A DNA stretch of 64,000 nucleotides from Candidatus Competibacter denitrificans Run_A_D11 (GTDB lineage Bacteria; Pseudomonadota; Gammaproteobacteria; Competibacterales; Competibacteraceae). Under the pieces are notes generated by a model that made no database searches, was not told the origin of the DNA, and saw only the letters and a program-made list of their open reading frames with translations. Positions 1 through 16,020 of this stretch are shown here, in pieces; within the stretch, counting starts at the first letter, position 1; every line of letters begins with the position of its first letter. The stretch spans positions 1-64,000 of the forward strand of contig NZ_CBTJ020000024.1 of the NCBI RefSeq assembly GCF_001051235.1. The letters run 5' to 3'. The position numbers and the translations under genes are program-made.

Positions 1-96
1 ATTGCGCCCATTGCCATGGATGAGGGCCTGCGCTTCGCCATCCGTGAGGGTGGTCGCACCGTCGGCGCCGGCGTCGTCGCTAAAATTATTGAGTGA
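1..96 (+). CDS. tuf: Elongation factor Tu, C-terminal end (partial)
   Basis: The window opens inside a reading frame whose last 31 residues contain the EF-Tu ending [20 protein letters not shown], followed by VAKIIE and a TGA stop. This is the last strand region of EF-Tu domain III, which contacts aminoacyl-tRNA and EF-Ts. EF-Tu delivers aminoacyl-tRNA to the ribosome in the cytoplasm. It lies directly upstream of tRNA-Trp and secE, the usual tufB neighbourhood in gammaproteobacteria. The rest of the gene is outside the window. Confidence 0.95.
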   Translation: MAPIAMDEGLRFAIREGGRTVGAGVVAKIIE

Positions 97-156
97 GCTT
101 CAGCATAGAAAAGAGGTGGGACGTTTGTCCTCGTCCCACCTTGCAAGTTTAGTTAC

Positions 157-232
<76 letters not shown>

Positions 233-313
233 CCTTTTCTGTGGCAGACCCCAAATTTCGTCCGCTCGGGTTGCAAGGAGAACTCTCCTTGGACTCGCAA
301 AGCTGAAATCAGC

Positions 314-691
314 ATGAATTTGACCAAGCCTGAAACGCAAACCGTTAACAACCGTAGCGATACTTATAAGCTCTTAGCCGCTGGCGCCATCGTTTTACTG
401 GCTTTAGTGATCTTTTACGCACTTGCCAATCACTCGTTGTTGGCGCGCGTCATCGGCTTATTGCTGGCAATGGGTGCAGCCGTAGCGATTGCCTTAAAGA
501 CTGAAATCGGTGCGGAAACGCTGGAATTTATCCGTGGATCGCGCCTAGAAGTCCGCAAGATCGTTTGGCCCACCCGTGCGGAAACCACCCAAACGACCTT
601 AATCGTCATCGCCATGGTAGTCATTATGGGCTTATTGCTGTGGTTACTCGATGTCTTACTGTTCTGGCTAATCCGGCTCATTACTGGTTAG
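314..691 (+). CDS. secE: Preprotein translocase subunit SecE
   Basis: A 125-residue inner-membrane protein, close to the 127 residues of E. coli SecE, with three hydrophobic segments (about 20-38, 42-62 and 95-121). The conserved cytoplasmic amphipathic segment [20 protein letters not shown] (78-97) is the family signature. SecE clamps SecY in the SecYEG channel. The frame stays open upstream to 203, but that would run into the tRNA, so the ATG at 314 giving MNLTKPE is chosen. The ribosome site before this ATG is weak. A 7-bp hairpin (CAAGGAG/CTCCTTG, 274-291) lies just upstream. nusG follows 16 bp later. Confidence 0.95.
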   Translation: MNLTKPETQTVNNRSDTYKLLAAGAIVLLALVIFYALANHSLLARVIGLLLAMGAAVAIALKTEIGAETLEFIRGSRLEVRKIVWPTRAETTQTTLIVIAMVVIMGLLLWLLDVLLFWLIRLITG

Positions 692-707
692 CAAGGCGAT
701 AATAACC

Positions 708-1247
708 ATGGTCATGCGATGGTACGTGGTGCAAGCGTATTCCGGCTTTGAGCAGCACGTTAAACGCTCCTTGTTGGAAAGAATCAGTCGCGAAGGGCTT
801 AAGGACCGCTTTGGGCAAGTCCTGGTACCGACTGAGGAAGTCGTGGAAATGCGTGACGGCCAAAAGCGCAAGAGCGACCGTAAGTTTTTTCCGGGCTACG
901 TCTTAGTACAGATGGAGATGGATAACGACACCTGGCATCTCGTCCGTAATGTCCCAAAAGTCTTGGGCTTTATCGGCGGCACCAGTGACAAGCCGGCACC
1001 GATCTCGGAAAAAGAGGCGCAAACCATCCTGCAACGGGTTCAGGAAGGCGTAGACCGTCCTAAGCCGAAGGTGCTCTACGAGCCAGGCGAAATGGTGCGG
1101 GTCACTGATGGCCCATTTAACGATTTTGAGGGCGTCGTCGAGGAAGTGAATTACGAAAAAAGCCGGCTGCGGGTGGGCGTCATGATTTTTGGTCGCACGA
1201 CGCCGGTGGAACTGGAATTCAGCCAGGTTGAAAAAGTTTCCCGCTGA
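708..1247 (+). CDS. nusG: Transcription termination/antitermination protein NusG
   Basis: A 179-residue protein with an N-terminal NGN domain beginning [12 protein letters not shown] and a C-terminal KOW domain around residues 125-179 ([17 protein letters not shown]). NusG binds the RNA polymerase clamp, suppresses pausing, and couples to Rho or to ribosomal S10. The ATG at 708 has AAGG about 10 bases upstream and is preferred. A second in-frame ATG at 714 would give the 177-residue form. Co-transcription with secE upstream is expected from the 16-bp gap. Confidence 0.97.
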   Translation: MVMRWYVVQAYSGFEQHVKRSLLERISREGLKDRFGQVLVPTEEVVEMRDGQKRKSDRKFFPGYVLVQMEMDNDTWHLVRNVPKVLGFIGGTSDKPAPISEKEAQTILQRVQEGVDRPKPKVLYEPGEMVRVTDGPFNDFEGVVEEVNYEKSRLRVGVMIFGRTTPVELEFSQVEKVSR

Positions 1248-1335
1248 CCATTCATCCTACGGTCAGGGGTCCGCCGCTCACCACTGAGCGGCTTATCGGG
1301 GAGCCGCAAGGCGTTCGCACCCAACAGGAGACGCA

Positions 1336-1767
1336 ATGGCAAAGAAAGTTACCGCATACGTCAAGCTACAGGTCGCGGCCGCCAAGGCCAACCCTAGCCC
1401 TCCCGTGGGTCCCGCTCTGGGGCAGCACGGCGTGAACATCATGGAATTTTGTAAGACATTCAACGCCCAAACCCAACACTTGGAGCCGGGTCTGCCCATT
1501 CCCGTGGTGATTACGGTCTACAGTGACCGTAGCTTTACCTTCATCATGAAGACCCCACCCGCTTCCGTCTTGCTGAGGAAAGCGCTGGGTCTGGACAAAG
1601 GCAGTTCCAATCCCAATACCAAGAAAGTTGGCACGGTAACCCGCGCTCAGCTTGAAGACGTCGCTAAGGCCAAGATGCCCGATCTAACCGCCGCCGATCT
1701 TGATGCCGCCGTTCGGACTATCGCCGGCAGCGCCCGTTCCATGGGCCTTGATGTGCAAGGAGTCTAA
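1336..1767 (+). CDS. rplK: 50S ribosomal protein L11
   Basis: 143 residues, the standard L11 length. The N-terminal domain carries the proline-rich segment [20 protein letters not shown], and the C-terminal rRNA-binding domain ends in [14 protein letters not shown]11 binds 23S rRNA at the GTPase-associated centre and forms the base of the stalk. The ATG follows CAGGAGACGC, a strong ribosome site. It is separated from nusG by 88 bp and from rplA by 3 bp, so rplK and rplA are translated as a pair. Confidence 0.98.
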   Translation: MAKKVTAYVKLQVAAAKANPSPPVGPALGQHGVNIMEFCKTFNAQTQHLEPGLPIPVVITVYSDRSFTFIMKTPPASVLLRKALGLDKGSSNPNTKKVGTVTRAQLEDVAKAKMPDLTAADLDAAVRTIAGSARSMGLDVQGV

Positions 1768-1770
1768 GCG

Positions 1771-2466
1771 ATGGCGAAACTATCCAAACGCCTACAGGCC
1801 GTGCGCAGCAAACTGACTCCCGGCAAGTTTTACCCGATTGGAGAAGCATTTGTGCTGCTGAAGGAACTATCCACCGTTAAATTTCGTGAATCGGTGGACG
1901 TGGCGGTCAATCTGGGTGTCGATCCTCGTAAATCCGATCAAGTGGTGCGCAGTGCCACTCTGTTGCCGCACGGCACTGGCAAGACGGTTCGGGTCGCAGT
2001 ATTCGCGCAAGGTGCCAACGCCGACGCTGCACGCGATGCCGGCGCCGATGTGGTCGGCTTCGAGGATCTTGCTGAATCGGTCAAGGCGGGCAATCTTGAT
2101 TTTGACGTGGTTATCGCTGCCCCGGACGCCATGCGAGTGGTCGGTCAACTGGGCAAGATTCTGGGTCCTCGTGGCTTGATGCCGAATCCCAAGGTCGGCA
2201 CCGTAACCCCTGACGTAGTGGGCGCAATCCACAACGCTAAGGCGGGTCAAGTCCGCTATCGGACTGATAAGGCCGGTATTATCCATTGCACAATCGGCAA
2301 GGTGGATTTTGCGCCAAACCAGTTGCAAGAAAATCTGCAAGCTCTGCTGCATGACCTGCAAAAGATCAAGCCAGCCACGTCGAAGGGTATCTACATTCGG
2401 CGGGTCACTGTCTCCACGACCATGGGACCCGGCTTGGCCGTCGATCAAGCGACATTAGCATTCTAA
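1771..2466 (+). CDS. rplA: 50S ribosomal protein L1
   Basis: 231 residues, typical for L1. The family signature around [20 protein letters not shown] lies near residues 128-147. L1 binds helix 76-78 of 23S rRNA, where it forms the mobile stalk that helps release E-site tRNA. In E. coli it also represses rplK-rplA translation by binding the leader mRNA; that role is assumed here from family knowledge. It starts 3 bp after the rplK stop with AAGGAG overlapping the end of rplK. Confidence 0.98.
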   Translation: MAKLSKRLQAVRSKLTPGKFYPIGEAFVLLKELSTVKFRESVDVAVNLGVDPRKSDQVVRSATLLPHGTGKTVRVAVFAQGANADAARDAGADVVGFEDLAESVKAGNLDFDVVIAAPDAMRVVGQLGKILGPRGLMPNPKVGTVTPDVVGAIHNAKAGQVRYRTDKAGIIHCTIGKVDFAPNQLQENLQALLHDLQKIKPATSKGIYIRRVTVSTTMGPGLAVDQATLAF

Positions 2467-2686
2467 ATTCAGATGCCCTGGGTCGTTGATTGCCAGGGCA
2501 ATAAGAACTTTGGGCCGGCCGGAACTTTCGGCCAGCGTCAAAGACCGCGGGCGCCCTTCAGCTTAATCCGTTTCCGGCCAAACACCGGAGCAGCCCGCGC
2601 AGACGGGTAAGGCCCTTCCGGATTTTTTCTGGCAAGGCCACCGTTTTCGCTCTCCATTCATGGAGAAAACACCGCGAGGTAAGTCA
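2467..2686 (+). promoter_or_regulatory. rplJ leader (likely L10 autoregulatory RNA)
   Basis: A 220-bp untranslated stretch separates rplA from rplJ, far more than other gaps in the operon. It is rich in complementary segments, such as GGCCGGCCGGAA facing TTCGGCC and a TTCCGGCC/CCGGA pair later. In gammaproteobacteria this gap holds the rplJ promoter and the RNA structure bound by the L10-L12 complex for translational feedback. I infer the same here from position and structure. I did not fold the sequence. Confidence 0.6.
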
Positions 2687-3220
2687 ATGAGTCTCAATCT
2701 GGCAGAAAAACAGGCTGTGGTGGCCGAAGTCGCCAAAGTGGCTGCCAGTGCGCACTCCGCGATTGCCGCTGAGTACCGTGGCCTGAGCGTCGCTCAGATC
2801 ACCAGTCTGCGAGTCAAAGCGCGGGAAACCGGCGTCTATGTGCGCGTCGTTAAGAACACCCTGGCACGGCGTGCCGTGCAGGGTACTGAGTTCGAGTGCT
2901 TGCAATCCAGTCTGGTCGGACCGCTGATCCTAGCGTTCTCCCAGGAGGACCCAGGCGCAGCGGCGCGGCTGATCAAGGAATTTCTCAAGGAAAAAGCCAA
3001 CGACAAACTGATCGTCAAGGCATTGGCGGTCGGCGGTCAGGCGTTCCCAGCCAGCGAGCTGGAACGACTGGCGAGCTTGCCGACTCGCGATCAAGCGATC
3101 AGCTTGCTCATGGCTTGTATGAAGGCACCGCTCGATAAATTCGCGCGAACCCTCAACGAAATTCCCGGCAAATTGGTGCGCACCGTCGAAGCGATCCGGC
3201 AGCAGAAAGAAGCGGCCTGA
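2687..3220 (+). CDS. rplJ: 50S ribosomal protein L10
   Basis: 177 residues from MSLNLAEKQAVV. The N-terminal rRNA-binding domain includes LRVKARETGVYVRVVKNTLA, and the C-terminal helix that recruits L12 dimers ends RTVEAIRQQKEAA. L10 anchors the L7/L12 stalk. The frame extends upstream to an ATG at 2660, but the ATG at 2687 is preceded by GAGGTAAG and matches the family N-terminus, so the longer form is rejected. rplL follows after 66 bp. Confidence 0.97.
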   Translation: MSLNLAEKQAVVAEVAKVAASAHSAIAAEYRGLSVAQITSLRVKARETGVYVRVVKNTLARRAVQGTEFECLQSSLVGPLILAFSQEDPGAAARLIKEFLKEKANDKLIVKALAVGGQAFPASELERLASLPTRDQAISLLMACMKAPLDKFARTLNEIPGKLVRTVEAIRQQKEAA

Positions 3221-3286
3221 TTATTTTGGCGACCAACAGCTTAAATTGAATAGTATTTTCAGCATTTATTCAGGAGTAAATCTGTA

Positions 3287-3661
3287 ATGGCTGTTTCGAA
3301 AGAAGACATTCTGGATACCATCGCCAATATGACGGTGATGGAAATCGTTGAGTTGATTTCCGCCATGGAAGCCAAGTTCGGCGTCAGCGCCGCCGCCGCT
3401 GTAGCGGCCGCTCCAGTGGCTGCCGTGGCCGCTGCACCGGTCGAGGAGAAGACTGAATTCGACGTAGTGATGACCAGCTTCGGTGAAAAGAAAGTCGAAG
3501 TGATCAAGGTAGTCCGGGCGTTGACCGGTTTGGGCTTGAAGGAAGCCAAAGACGCGGTAGAAGGCGTGCCCTCTACCATCAAGGAAGGTATTCCCAAGGC
3601 CGAAGCCGAAGATATCAAGAAGAAGCTTGAAGAAGCCGGCGCCAAGGTCGATATCAAGTAA
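3287..3661 (+). CDS. rplL: 50S ribosomal protein L7/L12
   Basis: 124 residues. The N-terminal dimerisation domain ([20 protein letters not shown]) is followed by an Ala/Pro-rich hinge (about 36-54, [20 protein letters not shown]). The C-terminal domain has the factor-binding patch around [21 protein letters not shown]12 dimers on L10 recruit and activate the translational GTPases. The start follows CAGGAGTAAATCTGTA. The stop codon is overlapped by a small hairpin (AACTGGG/CCCAGTT, 3661-3681). Confidence 0.98.
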   Translation: MAVSKEDILDTIANMTVMEIVELISAMEAKFGVSAAAAVAAAPVAAVAAAPVEEKTEFDVVMTSFGEKKVEVIKVVRALTGLGLKEAKDAVEGVPSTIKEGIPKAEAEDIKKKLEEAGAKVDIK

Positions 3662-3728
3662 ACTGGGGAGTTTTCCCAGTTGTGGGATATTTACCACGCC
3701 GCCAGTCGGCGCGGATCAAGTAGGCTCA

Positions 3729-3764
3729 GAAACGGCTGGCGATCTCCGGTCGCCGGCCCGTTTC
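3729..3764 (+). terminator. rplL-rpoB attenuator-like hairpin
   Basis: A strong stem-loop pairs GAAACGG (3729-3735) with CCGTTTC (3758-3764) and continues inward with TGGCGA/TCGCC(G). It lies in the 217-bp rplL-rpoB gap where E. coli has a partial terminator that lowers rpoBC relative to the ribosomal genes. Only a short T-rich stretch follows, consistent with leaky termination. The function is inferred from position and shape. Confidence 0.5.
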
Positions 3765-3878
3765 TATTTGAATTGCTTAGTAAACACCCAGATTCAAGCC
3801 TGCGGAACCCTGGGTCGGGGCCGATGATGGAATCCAGCGATTTTGCCCCTGGCTGCACTCCCGATGAGAGGAATCCTG

Positions 3879-8042
<4,164 letters not shown>

Positions 8043-8096
8043 GGTCGATGTGCCCGCCTTGGCGGGCCAGCACCGCAATCCCGTGAGTGAGAGACG

Positions 8097-12341
<4,245 letters not shown>

Positions 12342-12361
12342 CCGGCTCTCAAATGATGGCC

Positions 12362-12400
12362 AAAGGCGGGCACCGACTGACGTTGCCCGCCTTTCTTTTT
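12362..12400 (+). terminator. Rho-independent terminator after rpoC
   Basis: An 11-bp perfect stem pairs AAAGGCGGGCA (12362-12372) with TGCCCGCCTTT (12384-12394), followed by CTTTTT. It lies 20 bp after the rpoC stop and closes the ribosomal/RNA polymerase operon. Confidence 0.9.
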
Positions 12401-12442
12401 GGCTTTCTAACACTCAACCCTGCTTGAGGCGTCGCCTACGGT

Positions 12443-13327
12443 ATGGCCGCTTTATTGGTAGCCCAGCACTTGGTAAAACACTTCCGTGGGGTCAAAGCGG
12501 TGGATGGCCTTGATCTAAACATTCCGGCCGGCTGTTGCTTTGGCTTACTCGGCCCGAATGGCGCGGGTAAAACCACGACGGTGGAAATCCTAGAGGGCAT
12601 CCAGCGGCCCACCAGCGGCACCATTCTCTACCGTGGTGAACCTCTTGGTGCCGGCTTCCGCCAGAACATCGGGATTATGTTTCAGTCCACCGCTTTGCAA
12701 GACTACATCACCGGCTATGAAAACTTAAAGATGTTCAGCAGGTTCTATCAACGAACCTTGCCTTTACCTGATCTCATTGCCAGTTGTGCCCTGGGGGAAT
12801 TTCTGGATCGCGACACCCGCAAGCTGTCGGGTGGCCAACGGCAACGGTTGCTGTTGGCGATTGCCTTGGTCAACGACCCGGAGTTGATTTTTCTGGATGA
12901 ACCGACCACTGGCCTTGACCCGCAGGCACGCCGCAACTTTTGGGAGTTGGTCCATCGGATCAAGGCACGCGGCAAAACCTTGTTGCTGACCACCCATTAC
13001 ATGGAAGAGGCTTATCATCTGTGCGACATTATTGCCATCATGGATCATGGTCGGATCATCGCCCAAGGGACGCCTCGCGAACTCTTGGCAGCACACTTTG
13101 GTGATGTAGTCCTGCAACTACCGCAGACAGATTTTCCCAACCCGCCGCTCCCGGCTTGGCTGACCGTCATGCAGGGTGCAGAGACGGTGGAAATCCTCAC
13201 CTGCGATGTCAATGCGGCCATCCGTGAACTGATCGCGTATAACATCTCACTGGCCCATCTGCAAATTCGCCCGCGGACCTTGGAGGATTTGTTTTTGGAA
13301 TTGACTGGCCACGAGTTACGGGCATGA
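12443..13327 (+). CDS. ABC transporter ATP-binding protein (ABC-2/DrrA-NodI type)
   Basis: 294 residues with Walker A GPNGAGKTT (about 38-46), signature LSGGQRQR, Walker B LIFLDEPTTGLD and the switch histidine in LLTTHYMEEAYH. The C-terminal extension of about 80 residues is usual in the DrrA/NodI/CcmA-like exporter ATPases. It energises the permease encoded next, whose ATG overlaps its stop codon by 4 bp (ATGA). The substrate cannot be read from sequence; drugs, lipids or polysaccharide precursors are all possible. Confidence 0.9.
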   Translation: MAALLVAQHLVKHFRGVKAVDGLDLNIPAGCCFGLLGPNGAGKTTTVEILEGIQRPTSGTILYRGEPLGAGFRQNIGIMFQSTALQDYITGYENLKMFSRFYQRTLPLPDLIASCALGEFLDRDTRKLSGGQRQRLLLAIALVNDPELIFLDEPTTGLDPQARRNFWELVHRIKARGKTLLLTTHYMEEAYHLCDIIAIMDHGRIIAQGTPRELLAAHFGDVVLQLPQTDFPNPPLPAWLTVMQGAETVEILTCDVNAAIRELIAYNISLAHLQIRPRTLEDLFLELTGHELRA

Positions 13328-14340
13328 ATTTTAAACGGTTCTGGGCTTTGTTTCTCTGCCGCAATCTGGAATTTCTGCGTGACCGCTCCGCGCTAACCTG
13401 GAATCTCCTGTTTCCGCTGTCCCTGATCGCCGGTTTCGCCTTCGCCTTTTCCGGGCCGGGATTGGATTCTTACAAAGTCGGTGTCTTAGGGGAATCCAGT
13501 GAGGACAGGGCCTGTGAGGCCGGTGAATTCTGTCAGCTACGCTATATCCGCTTTGTGCCAGTTACCGATCTTCCCCTTGCGGTAGCCAAGATCCAACGTC
13601 ATCAATTGGACTTGCTGCTCGACCCTGGCGGGCGGCGCTACTGGATCAATGAGGAATCGCCTAAAGGCTATATCCTAGAGCGGGTTTTGCGCGGCACGGC
13701 CGAGGGGTTACCGCTCAGTAAGCAAACGGTCAGTGGCCAGGCCATTCGCTACGTCGATTGGGTGATGCCGGGAGTGCTGGCTATGAACATGATGTTTAGC
13801 TGCCTATTTGGCGTCGGTTATGTCATCGTCCGCTACCGCAAAAACGGTATGCTCAAGCGGTTAAAAGCCACCCCTTTGACATCGTTGGAATTTTTAGCTG
13901 CCCAGATTACCTCACGGCTCTGGTTGATCCTCGTTTCAACCGCATTGGTCTTTATCGGTACCGATCAAATCATCGGGTTTCCGATGTTTGGTTCCTATTT
14001 TGCCTTATTCGTCGTTTTCGCGGTCGGCGCGCTGAGCCTGATCAGTCTGGGAATGCTGGTGGCTGCTCGTACCACCAGTGAAGAGCTGGCCGCCGGCTTG
14101 CTCAACGTGCTTAGTTGGCCGATGACGTTCTTATCGGGCGTCTGGTTTTCCTTGGAGGGAGTCCGCCCTATCCTGCAAAAGGCCGCGCAGTTCGCACCGC
14201 TAACACATATCATCGATGCGGCGCGCGCGATCATGTTTGACGGGGCCGGTCTAATGGATATCTCAGGCCATTTGCTCGCCTTAACCGCAATGAGCGCCGG
14301 AGCCTTGGCGATCAGCGCTTGGCTGTTTCGTTGGGAATGA
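13324..14340 (+). CDS. ABC-2 type transporter permease
   Basis: 338 residues with about six hydrophobic segments: one near the N-terminus (NLLFPLSLIAGFAFAFSGPG) and the rest between residues 140 and 335. The large loop between the first two segments lies outside the membrane in ABC-2 permeases such as YhhJ/DrrB. The segment RYRKNGMLKRLKATPLTSLE is the ABC-2 coupling-helix region. It overlaps the ATPase gene by 4 bp, so the two form one exporter. Substrate unknown. Confidence 0.88.
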   Translation: MNFKRFWALFLCRNLEFLRDRSALTWNLLFPLSLIAGFAFAFSGPGLDSYKVGVLGESSEDRACEAGEFCQLRYIRFVPVTDLPLAVAKIQRHQLDLLLDPGGRRYWINEESPKGYILERVLRGTAEGLPLSKQTVSGQAIRYVDWVMPGVLAMNMMFSCLFGVGYVIVRYRKNGMLKRLKATPLTSLEFLAAQITSRLWLILVSTALVFIGTDQIIGFPMFGSYFALFVVFAVGALSLISLGMLVAARTTSEELAAGLLNVLSWPMTFLSGVWFSLEGVRPILQKAAQFAPLTHIIDAARAIMFDGAGLMDISGHLLALTAMSAGALAISAWLFRWE

Positions 14341-14395
14341 TTGGGCCTGACAAGGGTCATAAATCGGTGATCCCCGCTTGACCAGGATAAAAACC

Positions 14396-15031
14396 ATGCC
14401 GTGGCTGCAACGCGAAATCCAGCTTGTCCGTCCAGAGAATGCCCTCCCTGGCCGCTCCACCCCGATGACTGTACCGAGCCGGCATTATGTGAATGACCGG
14501 CCTTTGCAACCACCCTTCCCGGCCGAGATGCAGCAGGCTTTGTTTGGCTTGGGCTGTTTCTGGGGCGCTGAACGAAAGTTTTGGCAGCAAGCTGGGGTCT
14601 ATAGCACCGCCGTCGGCTACGCCGGTGGGTTTACCCCAAACCCGACCTATGAGGAGGTTTGCAGCGGGCTAACCGGCCACACCGAAGCGGTACTGGTCGT
14701 GTACGATCCGACCGTGATAGCGTATCCCAAGCTACTCGAAATCTTCTGGGAATCACACGATCCAACCCAGGAAATGCGTCAAGGTAACGATGTGGGCAGT
14801 CAGTACCGGTCGGCGATCTACGTTCACGACGAAACCCAACGCGCTGCGGCCCTTGCCAGCCGAGAGGCTTATCAACGCGCGTTAACCAGCGCCGGCCAGC
14901 GGGAGATCACCACGGAAATCGCCGAGAGGCCAGCTTTCTACTATGCGGAAGCTTATCATCAACAGTATTTAGCCAAGAACCCTGGCGGTTACTGTGGCTT
15001 GGGCGGGACTGGCGTTCATTACCCGGATTGA
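14396..15031 (+). CDS. msrA: Peptide-methionine (S)-S-oxide reductase MsrA
   Basis: 211 residues. The catalytic motif [13 protein letters not shown] lies near residues 47-59, with the active cysteine inside it. The core includes [20 protein letters not shown] and the C-terminal [20 protein letters not shown], which supplies a candidate recycling cysteine. The enzyme reduces methionine-S-sulfoxide in oxidised proteins. The 40-residue N-terminal arm resembles that of the longer E. coli-type MsrA. The ATG at 14396 with AGGAT upstream is preferred to a TTG at 14378. It converges with the CheW-like gene. Confidence 0.93.
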   Translation: MPWLQREIQLVRPENALPGRSTPMTVPSRHYVNDRPLQPPFPAEMQQALFGLGCFWGAERKFWQQAGVYSTAVGYAGGFTPNPTYEEVCSGLTGHTEAVLVVYDPTVIAYPKLLEIFWESHDPTQEMRQGNDVGSQYRSAIYVHDETQRAAALASREAYQRALTSAGQREITTEIAERPAFYYAEAYHQQYLAKNPGGYCGLGGTGVHYPD

Positions 15032-15048
15032 GGCCAGCTTTACTCGCT

Positions 15049-15067
15049 CTGAGCTTTTAATGCTCAG
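15049..15067. terminator. Stem-loop between convergent msrA and chpC-like gene
   Basis: A 6-bp perfect inverted repeat (CTGAGC/GCTCAG) with a 7-base AT-rich loop lies in the 64-bp gap between two converging genes. There is no clear T-run on either side, so it is only a possible terminator. Confidence 0.35.
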
Positions 15068-15095
15068 ATGGGATTAGATGCGCAGCGGCAGCGGC

Positions 15096-15539
15096 TTACA
15101 GCAAGGTATCTGAAAAAAGGCGTTGTAAATCCAGGATGGGTACTTTCTTCTCGCCATCGCGAAAACAAGAAAAAGCAATGCGCTGCCACGCCCCTACTGG
15201 TTGATCCGGCAACCGGCAAGCTTGCCGGTCACTTACTGGCCGACGAGCAGGAACCACAGCCAGCGGCAATGCCCCATACGTGATGAGATTGGCCGTTTCG
15301 TAGGCAAAAATCCCCACAGTATCGGGTGCCGACTGGGCTGGCTTACCATGAAGCCAAGCTGCCAAATCGAAGAGCGGCACCAATTCTTCCTGCCAAAGCA
15401 GCACCTGCCGACAATAAGGCGGGGCGTCCAAAACCTCGAAAAGCTTCGGAGATTGGACCAAATGGACCATTTGGCGCTCGCCGACGGCCACATGTTGCCC
15501 GGAACTCAATAGCAGTAACCAGGCAGATGCATCAGCCAT
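15096..15539 (-). CDS. CheW-like protein (ChpC-type), second copy
   Basis: 147 residues from MADASAWLLLLSSG, using the ATG at 15539 that overlaps the end of the preceding gene by 8 bp. The CheW-like fold is suggested by an N-terminal strand (LLLLSSGQHVAVGERQMVHLV), a central LWQEELVPLFDLAAWL like the CheW 'PVIDL' segment, and a C-terminal VPILDLQRLF. CheW domains dock on receptor tips and on the CheA P5 domain. Sequence is divergent, so the adaptor function is inferred mostly from its position as last gene of the Pil-Chp cluster. Confidence 0.7.
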   Translation of the reverse strand: MADASAWLLLLSSGQHVAVGERQMVHLVQSPKLFEVLDAPPYCRQVLLWQEELVPLFDLAAWLHGKPAQSAPDTVGIFAYETANLITYGALPLAVVPARRPVSDRQACRLPDQPVGAWQRIAFSCFRDGEKKVPILDLQRLFSDTLL

Positions 15540-16020
15540 TGCCTGGCTCCTGGTTGATAGCACGCTGGCAATAAGCCACTAAACGAGCGGCTGTAGTCAC
15601 ACAACTGACGGTTTCTTCATGGACAACCAGCCATTCGATTAGGCTATCCGATTTCGCCATGCAAGGAGGCAGCGGATAACGTGCGCGCGGTGGGCGTACC
15701 AGCATTTCAACCTGATCGCAGACCATAGCGAGACCATAATAGCCATCGTGGAGCAAAACACAGATGCGGCGCTGCGGCGGTAGATCGAGAGTGACCGCCA
15801 ATAGATCGCCTTGCAGACAATAAACCGGCCACTCTTGGCCCGCCCAGGGAATCAACCCAGCGGCTGGGAACCGTGCTCCCTCTTGCCGGATATCCATCAC
15901 CGATTCCAGGGAAACCACCTCGCGTTGCGGCAGCAGCAATCGCTGGCCGTCGATCTGCGCGACGACCAATGCAGAGACTTTATGTGCGACAGTTTCAACC
16001 GCTTTTTCCATTTTATTCAT
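15532..16020 (-). CDS. CheW-like protein (ChpC-type), first copy
   Basis: 162 residues. The segments VSALVVAQIDGQRLLLPQREVVSLESV, split by a turn, and GLIPWAGQEWPVYCLQGDLL match the two-barrel CheW pattern. It starts with an ATGA overlap of 4 bp with the chpA stop and runs 8 bp into the next CheW-like gene, so all three are translationally coupled. In Pseudomonas a CheW-like protein, ChpC, is encoded downstream of chpA and can feed extra input to the kinase; I infer the same role here. Confidence 0.75.
   Translation of the reverse strand: MNKMEKAVETVAHKVSALVVAQIDGQRLLLPQREVVSLESVMDIRQEGARFPAAGLIPWAGQEWPVYCLQGDLLAVTLDLPPQRRICVLLHDGYYGLAMVCDQVEMLVRPPRARYPLPPCMAKSDSLIEWLVVHEETVSCVTTAARLVAYCQRAINQEPGNG

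Noticed and set aside
274..291. Hairpin CAAGGAG/CTCCTTG upstream of secE as a terminator or riboswitch
   Set aside because: The stem is only 7 bp with no T-run, and the downstream genes are the conserved operon; it may affect translation, but the evidence is thin.
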